Assembly (NCBI RefSeq): GCF_014203595.1
Contig: NZ_JACHJK010000027.1
Span: 1 to 55,743 of the forward strand
Origin: Streptomyces echinatus
Lineage (GTDB): Bacteria > Actinomycetota > Actinomycetes > Streptomycetales > Streptomycetaceae
Reading direction: 5' to 3'
DNA length: 55,743 bases
The position numbers and the translations under genes were made by a program. The notes below the pieces were generated by a model. That model saw only the letters and a program-made list of their open reading frames with translations, was not told where the DNA came from and did no database searches. This document shows, one piece after another, positions 50,345-55,743 of this stretch (position 1 is the stretch's first letter; every line of letters starts with the position of its first letter).

Positions 50345-50455
50345 CTGCCGTGCACGCTGCGGGCCGGCCGGCCCGGGGGGTGTTCCGACGCGTGCGCCGG
50401 CCGGTCCGGGACATGCCGTCGACACTTCTCGGGCGGCCTGGCTAGGGTCACGGAC

Positions 50456-50866
50456 GTGACGATCAAGCTGAACGATGCCGCCCGCAGGCTTCTTGACGAT
50501 GTGAACCCCGCGGTGCTGGCCACCGTGAACCCCGACGGCAGCCCGCAGACCTCGGTGGTCTGGGTCGCCCGGGACGGCGACGACCTGCTGCTCTCCTCGG
50601 CGGCCGGCCGCCGGAAAGTCACCAACGTGCAGCGCGACGCACGGGTCAGCCTGACCGTCTACGACCGCTCCGACCCGCTGCGGTACCTGGAGATACGCGG
50701 CACCGCGACGGTGACCGCAGACCCGGACCGGAAACTGGCCGCCGCACTGGCCGAGCAGTACGAGGGGCCCGGCGCGGGCGAGGAGTACCGGCAACTGCCG
50801 CCGCAGATCGTGCGGGTGGCCGTCAGGATCACCCCGCAGCGGCTGACCGGCACCTTCGCCGACTGA
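50456..50866 (+). CDS. PPOX-class F420-dependent oxidoreductase
   Basis: A 136-residue split-barrel flavin/F420 protein: NPAVLATVNPDGSPQTSVVW near residue 17, DDLLLSSAAGRRKVTNVQRD, ARVSLTVYDRSDPLRYLEIR and a terminal PPQIVRVAVRITPQRLTG. This is the pattern of actinobacterial F420-binding PPOX proteins, close in kind to Rv1155. The GTG at 50456 is only nine bases from a TAGGGT -10-like box with no ribosome site, so translation is probably leaderless. Its redox substrate is unknown. Confidence 0.9.
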   Translation: MTIKLNDAARRLLDDVNPAVLATVNPDGSPQTSVVWVARDGDDLLLSSAAGRRKVTNVQRDARVSLTVYDRSDPLRYLEIRGTATVTADPDRKLAAALAEQYEGPGAGEEYRQLPPQIVRVAVRITPQRLTGTFAD

Positions 50867-51763
50867 AAACCGCCCGCCCCGGCAAGCCGGGCCCGCACTC
50901 TCGCCCCTTCCGGCGATCTCCGCCGGCGCGTGGCGGGCCGGTCCCGGCCGGTGCCGGGCGCCCGCCGGCGTGCGGCTGCGGCGGCGCCTGCCACGCCCAG
51001 GGACTCCGGCCGCCGGGCCGGACACCCGGGCAGAGCACCCGGCCCCGCTGCCGCCGCCCCTCCCCCGAGCACCGTCGCCGCGCCCCCGGACGCATGCGTG
51101 CCGCGGACCGGACGGGCACCCGCCGGGTGTGATGCCCGTGCTGCGGACCGCCGTTGCCCGGCGCGGCGCGCCCGCACCAGACCGCCGGCCGCTCCTCGGC
51201 TGCTCCTCGGCCACGGCCCGGCCCCGGCCGGCGGAACCGGCCCGACACCGGCACCCGGCCCCGCCCCGCCCCGCCGGGAAGGCTCAGGGGCCCCTCCGGC
51301 GCACGGCGGGAGCACGGTGAACGTCCGCTCCCGGTGAGCGCTTCGCCGCAACCGGCTCACCCCCTCCCGTACGGTGGCCGGCCGCTTCGCCCCGGCCGGG
51401 CCCGCCGGCCGGGGGCGGCCCGTCACAGACCGTGCGGCCCGCCCCCACAGGATCATTTGCCGGGCCGGCCCCGGTGGAACCCGGTGCCGCCGGCGCCCCG
51501 GCCCCACCACGAGGGGGACGGCCGTCCCGGGCCGCCCGAGAGGGGGTGGCCGCTTCGGGCCGCCCGAGCGGGAGGTGGGCTGCCCGAGCGGGAGGGGGTG
51601 GCCGGGAGGGGTGGCGGCCGGGCAGTGGGCGTGGCGGTGGGCGCGGGCGGCGGCGGCCGGCCGGAACCGGGTGGAGGGCACGCCCACCGAAATAAGGCGC
51701 CGGGAAAACCGGCCCGTACGTCTCGTTGATCCACCGCGGACCGCGAAGCTGTGCTACCGTTTC
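50867..51763. other. No gene recognised
   Basis: Nine hundred bases of GC-rich DNA. The stretch 51525-51610 repeats GGGCCGCCCGAG-like units. Frames on both strands are biased and contain no domain. The cspA promoter probably lies near 51720-51765. Confidence 0.4.
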
Positions 51764-51886
51764 GGTGTTGCAGTTGTGGTACCCATGAACCTATGTGCGC
51801 CTGACGGGAATGTTTCTCCTTCGGGCGCATTATTTGTTTTTCCGGCATCTCCGGATGGGGCCTCTGCCTATCAGAAGGAGAAGGTC
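51764..51886 (+). promoter_or_regulatory. Long AT-rich leader of cspA with two hairpins
   Basis: The ~120 bases before cspA are markedly AT-richer than the surroundings. Stem 1 pairs TGCGCC (51796-51801) with GGCGCA (51824-51829). Stem 2 pairs TCCGG (51841-51845) with CCGGA (51851-51855). GAAGGAGAAGG is the ribosome site. Structured leaders that respond to temperature are known for cspA genes; that function is inferred here. Confidence 0.55.
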
Positions 51887-52090
51887 ATGGCACAGGGAAC
51901 CGTGAAGTGGTTCAACGCCGAAAAGGGTTTCGGCTTCATCCAGCAGGACGGCGGCGGTCCCGACGTCTTCGCGCACTACTCGAACATCGCCACCCAGGGC
52001 TTCCGTGAGCTCCAGGAGGGCCAGCGGGTCTCCTTCGACGTCACGCAGGGCCAGAAGGGCCCGCAGGCGGAGAACATCGTCCCCGCCTGA
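51887..52090 (+). CDS. Cold-shock protein, CspA family
   Basis: A 67-residue single cold-shock domain with both RNA-binding motifs: KWFNAEKGFGFI (RNP1, KGFGFI) and DVFAHYSNI (RNP2-type). It ends EGQRVSFDVTQGQKGPQAEN, typical of actinobacterial CspA/SCF proteins. It acts as an RNA chaperone. The ATG follows a strong GGAG. It is followed by a terminator and then the DEAD-box helicase gene, a frequent streptomycete pairing of RNA chaperone and helicase. Confidence 0.96.
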   Translation: MAQGTVKWFNAEKGFGFIQQDGGGPDVFAHYSNIATQGFRELQEGQRVSFDVTQGQKGPQAENIVPA

Positions 52091-52114
52091 TCGCCGGACG
52101 CTTGAACCCGCTCA

Positions 52115-52150
52115 CCGGGGTCGGCACCGTCATGGTGCGGACCCCGGTTT
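52115..52150 (+). terminator. Strong stem-loop between cspA and the helicase gene
   Basis: CCGGGGTC-GGCACC pairs with GGTGC-GGACCCCGG around a GTCAT loop and is followed by TTTGT. It lies 25 bp after the cspA stop. It probably ends most cspA transcripts while allowing some read-through to the helicase. Confidence 0.8.
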
Positions 52151-52179
52151 GTGCTGTGTGAAGGAAGGCAGAGAACCGC

Positions 52180-53880
52180 ATGTCCCGCAGGCCCCAGAAG
52201 CCGAACCGGCGTGTCCCCTCCCCCAGGCCGTCCGCGTCGTCGCCGACGGAATTCCGGATGCCGGAAAGCACGACCCCCGCTCTTCCCGCCGTCGAGGACT
52301 TCGCCGGCCTGGACATGCCGGCCGCGCTGCTGAAGACCCTCACCGCGCAGGGCGTGACCACCCCCTTCCCCATCCAGGCCGCCACCCTGCCCAACTCGCT
52401 CGCCGGCCGTGACCTGCTGGGCCGGGGACGTACCGGCTCCGGCAAGACCCTGGCGTTCGGGCTGGCGCTGCTGGCCCGCACGGCCGGACTGCGCGCGCAG
52501 CCCACCGCGCCCCTCGCCCTCGTGCTGGTACCCACCCGGGAACTCGCCCAGCAGGTGACGGACGCGCTGACCCCGTATGCGACCGCGGTGAACCTGCGGC
52601 TGGCCACCGTGGTCGGCGGGCTGTCCATCACCCGCCAGGCCGCAACGCTGCGGCGCGGCGCCGAGGTGGTCGTGGCGACCCCCGGCCGGCTCAACGACCT
52701 CGTCGAACGCGGGGACTGCGTCCTGGACGACGTCCGGATCACGGTCCTGGACGAAGCCGACCAGATGACCGACATGGGCTTTCTGCCGCAGATCACCAGG
52801 CTCCTGCAGCATGTGCGGGCCGACGGGCAGCGGCTGCTGTTCTCCGCCACCCTGGACCGCAACATCGACCGCCTGGTGCAGCGGTTCCTGACCGATCCCG
52901 TGGTGCACTCCGTGGACCCCTCCGCGGGAGCGGTGACCACCATGGAACACCACGTCCTCCACGTCGCGGACGAGACCGACAAGAAGGCCGTCACCACCCG
53001 CATCGCCGCCCGCGACGGCCGGGTCATCCTCTTCCTCGACACCAAGAGGTCCGCCGACCGGCTCGCCAAACGGCTCCTGGCCGTCGGGGTCCGCGCCGCC
53101 GCCCTGCACGGCGGCCGTTCCCAGCCCCAGCGCAACCGCACCCTGGAACAGTTCAAGAACGGCCAGGTCACCGCCCTGGTCGCGACGAACGTCGCCGCCC
53201 GCGGCATACACATCGACGACCTCGACCTCGTCGTCAACGTCGATCCCCCCACCGACCACAAGGACTACGTCCACCGCGGCGGACGCACCGCCCGCGCCGG
53301 CGGCTCCGGAAGCGTGGTCACCCTGGTCCTGCCCGACCAGAAACGCGACATCACCCGTCTGATGTCGGACGCGGGCATCCGCCCCCGAACGGCCCGCATT
53401 ACCTCCACCGACACCGAACTGGCCACCCTCACCGGCGCCCGCGAACCCTCCGGCGTGGCCGTCACCCTCGACATCCCCCAGCCCACCCCGCCCGCCCGGT
53501 CCCGCACCGACCAGAAAGCCACCGCCACCCCCGGCCGGCGCCCGTCCCGCCGCCGCAACGGCAACGGCAACGGCAACGGCGCAACGACCGGTACGGCGAC
53601 CGGTACCGCGCCCGCCACGGCACGCCCGGCACGCCGCGGCACCACCCCCCGGACCGGGGCGAGCGGGACACCGGCCACCGGCAACACCCCCGCCAACGGC
53701 GGCCGCGCAACCACCCGCCGGACGAAGAACGGCACCACCAGCCCCACCGGCACCACCGGCACCACCGGCGGCCGCACCCCCAGCCGCACCCCCGCGGCCG
53801 GCACTGCCAACGGCGCTGCGAACGGCTCCGGCCGCTCCAGGACCACCCGCACCACCGGCCGGCGCCCCGCCGCCGGCTGA
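52180..53880 (+). CDS. DEAD-box RNA helicase with disordered C-terminal tail
   Basis: A 566-residue helicase. Q-motif region FPIQAATLPNSLAGRDLL; Walker A GRTGSGKT (83-90); PTREL (118-122); TPGR near 167; DEAD (191-194); SAT (222-224); then the second RecA domain with ALHGGRSQPQRNRTLEQFK, ATNVAARGIHIDDLDLV and YVHRGGRTARAG. From about residue 440 the protein becomes a ~125-residue low-complexity tail of Arg, Gly, Thr, Asn and Pro with GNGNGNG runs, a likely RNA-binding disordered region. It follows cspA and is a candidate cold-induced helicase. A longer upstream start is not needed. Confidence 0.95.
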   Translation: MSRRPQKPNRRVPSPRPSASSPTEFRMPESTTPALPAVEDFAGLDMPAALLKTLTAQGVTTPFPIQAATLPNSLAGRDLLGRGRTGSGKTLAFGLALLARTAGLRAQPTAPLALVLVPTRELAQQVTDALTPYATAVNLRLATVVGGLSITRQAATLRRGAEVVVATPGRLNDLVERGDCVLDDVRITVLDEADQMTDMGFLPQITRLLQHVRADGQRLLFSATLDRNIDRLVQRFLTDPVVHSVDPSAGAVTTMEHHVLHVADETDKKAVTTRIAARDGRVILFLDTKRSADRLAKRLLAVGVRAAALHGGRSQPQRNRTLEQFKNGQVTALVATNVAARGIHIDDLDLVVNVDPPTDHKDYVHRGGRTARAGGSGSVVTLVLPDQKRDITRLMSDAGIRPRTARITSTDTELATLTGAREPSGVAVTLDIPQPTPPARSRTDQKATATPGRRPSRRRNGNGNGNGATTGTATGTAPATARPARRGTTPRTGASGTPATGNTPANGGRATTRRTKNGTTSPTGTTGTTGGRTPSRTPAAGTANGAANGSGRSRTTRTTGRRPAAG

Positions 53881-54144
53881 CCCGCCCACACCGCCTCGCC
53901 GGCTGACCCGCCCGCACCGCCGCCACCCCGGCCGGCAGGCCACCACCGGCTGCCTCCAGGACCCCTGCGGCGGGACGCGGGCCGTGGGCCCGTCCGGGCC
54001 GCAGGTCCGCGTCCCGCACGATGCGGAAACGCTGACCAGCAAGCCGGATACGCGACTGGACCGAGATACGCAAAGCGGGACCGGTGAGGGGCCCGGCCGA
54101 CCGGACACCGTTGGTGAATGGCCCCTTGGTTGCGTCCCGCTGCC
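53881..54144. other. No gene recognised
   Basis: Intergenic DNA after the helicase gene. A minus-strand frame continues from the transposase remnant, but its translation loses resemblance to the family. No terminator with a T-run was seen. Confidence 0.4.
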
Positions 54145-54377
54145 GTCGGGCAGCGGGACGCAGTCGTCCGAAGCGGGAGATGCGGGTTCCGGCCCGGGGT
54201 GTCCCGGTGATCCAGGCATCAAGCCGGGCAAGGTTCATCGCGGTGGCGGTGAAGAGGTGCTGAAGGCGGGTCTTGGGATGGCCGCGGCATCGGGACCGCC
54301 GCAGGCCGAAGGCGCGGACACCTTGGTGAAACGGTGGCCTCGATGCCCTGTCGGTGCTGGTAGAGGCTCCACCTGGC
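54145..54377 (-). pseudogene. IS1182-family transposase C-terminal remnant
   Basis: The frame reads ARWSLYQHRQGIEATVS and shifts near 54325 to VRAFGLRRSRCRGHPKTRLQ, then HLFTATAMNLARLDAWITGT and RISRFGRLRPAA. Together they match the end of IS1182-type DDE transposases (usual form GIEGTxSQGVRAFGLRRSRY). A single extra C restores the frame (TCACAAGG to TCACCAAGG). The N-terminal ~350 residues are absent. Confidence 0.8.
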
Positions 54378-54566
54378 TTTGTTCACGTGGAGGAGCAGCA
54401 TTTCGACAGCGGTTCGGGCGTCGTCTTGCCGGCATCGATGGTCGGCAAAATTCGTGGGTGTGGGAGGCGCCGAGCCTTGCTGTGGTCGTCGTTTCCCTCT
54501 CACGGGGCGTCTTGTTGAGACCGCACCGGAAGGACGGAGCCGGCAGTCCGCCGCCGGCAGGGAAGG

Positions 54567-55665
54567 TCAGTGGCGCATGGATGCCGGCAGCCCTCGGACC
54601 CCGTCGAGCTTTGCACCGGACAACTGGGCCTTGCTCAGGTCCGCTCCGGTGAGGTTCGCTTCCCTGAGGTCCGCTCCGGTGAGGTCCGCGCCGCTGAGGT
54701 CCGCTCCGCTGAGGTCCGCCCCGTACAGGACAGCTCCCGTGAGGTCGGCGTCATTGAGGCCGGCGTTCTTGAGATCGGCAGCCGTGAAGTCGGCTTCGGT
54801 GATGTGGGACTCAAAGAGTTTGGCTTCGCGCAAGGTCGCTCCTGTGAAGGAGGCACCGCTCAGGAGCGACCCGGTGAGCTCAGCCCTGGTGAGATCTGTA
54901 TCCCACAGCTGCGCACCCCTCAGGTCTGACATATGGATGAATGCGCCGGACAGGTTTGCCCCGTGCAGGGTTACACCACGCAGGTCCACCTGATCGAAGG
55001 ACACGCGCCGCAGGTCCGCCCCGTCCAAGCGCGCGAACCTGAAGCCGGATCCGGAGTCCCTCAGGGACGGATATCCGTTCGGAAGCTTCAGCCGGAGATA
55101 GTCCCGCCGCCCATCCAGTGCCAGCCCACGCAAGTCCGCGCTGCCCAGGTCCACCGCCACCTGCTCACCGCCTCTGGAAGGCTGGCCGTTGAGGACGTAG
55201 ACCGCGGCGTACACATCGTCAGGCGGCACGATCTCGGCTTGCTCGTCGCGATCACCTGCCTCCTTCACGAAGCCGCCCTTGGGAACGTGTGCCTTGTCGC
55301 GTACGTACGCGGACAGCACGACGACGATTGCGGGCTGGTCGCGCGAGGAGTCCTGCATAATCCGCTGCAGGGCGTAGATACCGCCCAGGCGCATCTCCAT
55401 GGAGCCCGCCCCCAGGTGGCCCACAGCGTCATTGAACCGGCCGGATCTGCCCCTGTTCGGCGATCCGCATCTCCGTTCGGGTCTGCTGCACCGACATCCA
55501 GGTGAACACGAGTGCGACCATGGCGGTCAGACCGGGCAACGCAGCCAGCACAAGACTCAGCCGTGGGACGCGGCCAGTACGGCCGCCAGGCGCACCGAAT
55601 CGGCGCTGATGATGCCCTCCACCGGCCGCGCGCCGATGCGCGATCCGTCTTACAGGCCATTTCAT
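54567..55665 (-). pseudogene. Membrane-anchored pentapeptide-repeat protein, frameshifted
   Basis: The N-terminal part reads a membrane helix (LSLVLAALPGLTAMVALVFT) and TRTEMRIAEQGQI. Near 55445 the frame breaks, apparently by loss of two bases, and continues as RFNDAVGHLGAGSMEMRLGG, YALQRIMQDSSRDQPAIVVV. A pentapeptide-repeat domain with at least 20 A(D/N)LxX repeats follows, for example GADLSGADLSGADLTGADLR, to the stop. Repeats of this kind form a right-handed quadrilateral beta-helix. The 285-residue part from ATG 55424 could still be made as a soluble protein. The gene ends beside a transposase remnant. Confidence 0.8.
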
Positions 55666-55743
55666 TTGGGGAGTCTGCGGTAGCAGATGAGTGTGGCAGC
55701 GATCGCGGTGAAGGCCATGAAGTGTTCGGCTTTGCGTTCGTAG
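55662..55743 (-). mobile_element. IS5-type transposase C-terminus, cut by the window edge
   Basis: The last 26 codons read YERKAEHFMAFTAIAATLIC then YRRLPK and a stop, matching the end of IS5-group DDE transposases of streptomycetes (typically YERRAEHFxAFxxIAxxLICYRRL). The rest lies beyond the window. The stop is within 3 bp of the pentapeptide gene's putative N-terminal ATG. Confidence 0.75.

Larger units (their letters stand above)
49492..50455. other. Gene-poor stretch with simple repeats
   Basis: The bases 49500-49580 probably hold the hydrolase promoter. The rest is low-complexity GC-rich DNA containing two repeat groups listed separately. A TAGGGT at 50442-50447, nine bases before the PPOX start, is a likely -10 element. 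Confidence 0.4.

Noticed and set aside
51764..51886. A known metabolite riboswitch upstream of cspA
   Set aside because: The two hairpins do not match any riboswitch consensus I know; a cold-shock leader is the simpler reading.
51976..54231. A minus-strand open frame of about 750 codons opposite the helicase
   Set aside because: It is fully antisense to the clear cspA/DEAD-box genes, with a glycine/alanine-biased translation.

Overview
The window is very GC-rich, uses GTG/TTG starts and GTGA stop/start overlaps freely, and its proteins look like those of Streptomyces or a close actinomycete (DUF4287, DUF998, stand-alone STAS and RsbW-like ATPase pairs, SpoIIE phosphatase with PAS/GAF, emfourin, TipAS, CspA plus DEAD helicase). 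No rRNA, tRNA or replication genes are visible. Many regulators and oxidoreductases, long gene-free stretches, and at least fourteen decayed genes or IS remnants suggest an accessory region such as a chromosome arm or linear plasmid. That placement is inference.

Layout. 0-6.6 kb: small regulator/enzyme pairs (DUF4287; DUF998 divergent from a TetR; MarR divergent from an NmrA-like reductase plus a second MarR-like protein; an RsbW-like ATPase divergent from a STAS antagonist; a conserved hypothetical). 7.1-15 kb: a cut-off carboxylesterase beside a solo IS end, an FAD oxidoreductase whose last codons come from that IS end, an alpha/beta hydrolase, a YCII protein, an amidohydrolase divergent from a MarR, and a 377-aa unknown. 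15.04-15.82 kb: a 259-aa protein that reads as two histone folds in tandem, H2A-like then H2B-like. This is the most striking gene here. 16-17.4 kb: an IS1341-type element with a frameshifted tnpB. 17.4-21 kb: methyltransferase, a 30-bp tandem repeat, an unknown, a VWA protein. 21.1-22.8 kb: an IS605-type element with intact tnpB and a tnpA lacking its HUH segment.

22.7-30.2 kb is a decay zone: a secreted SH3-like protein ending in the IS, a TauE/SafE pseudogene with three frameshifts, a broken ArsR-type regulator, an intact FAD monooxygenase, fragments of a ferredoxin reductase and a DrrA-type ABC ATPase, an intact DUF4097 protein, a YbdK-type ligase and a GNAT remnant. 30.2-32.5 kb: a MOSC protein and a protealysin-like M4 protease overlapping its emfourin inhibitor gene. 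33.4-36.7 kb: five translationally coupled genes (DoxX-like, BtaA/DUF3419-like, DUF2071-like, membrane-anchored methyltransferase, membrane protein), possibly an undescribed lipid or small-molecule pathway. 37-43.7 kb: a TipAS domain, an internally deleted IS5 transposase, a secreted protein, a SpoIIE phosphatase, a third tnpB element (frameshifted), a secreted-protein pseudogene and a GYD protein.

44-55.7 kb: a CarD-like small protein, a quinone oxidoreductase divergent from a TetR across a perfect palindrome, a coupled Nudix gene, a GNAT fragment, a small membrane protein, an alpha/beta-hydrolase-like protein, a PPOX/F420 protein, cspA followed by a DEAD-box helicase with a disordered tail, an IS1182 remnant, a frameshifted pentapeptide-repeat protein, and the end of an IS5-type transposase at the window edge.

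All family calls come from reading the translated sequence; no database search was run.
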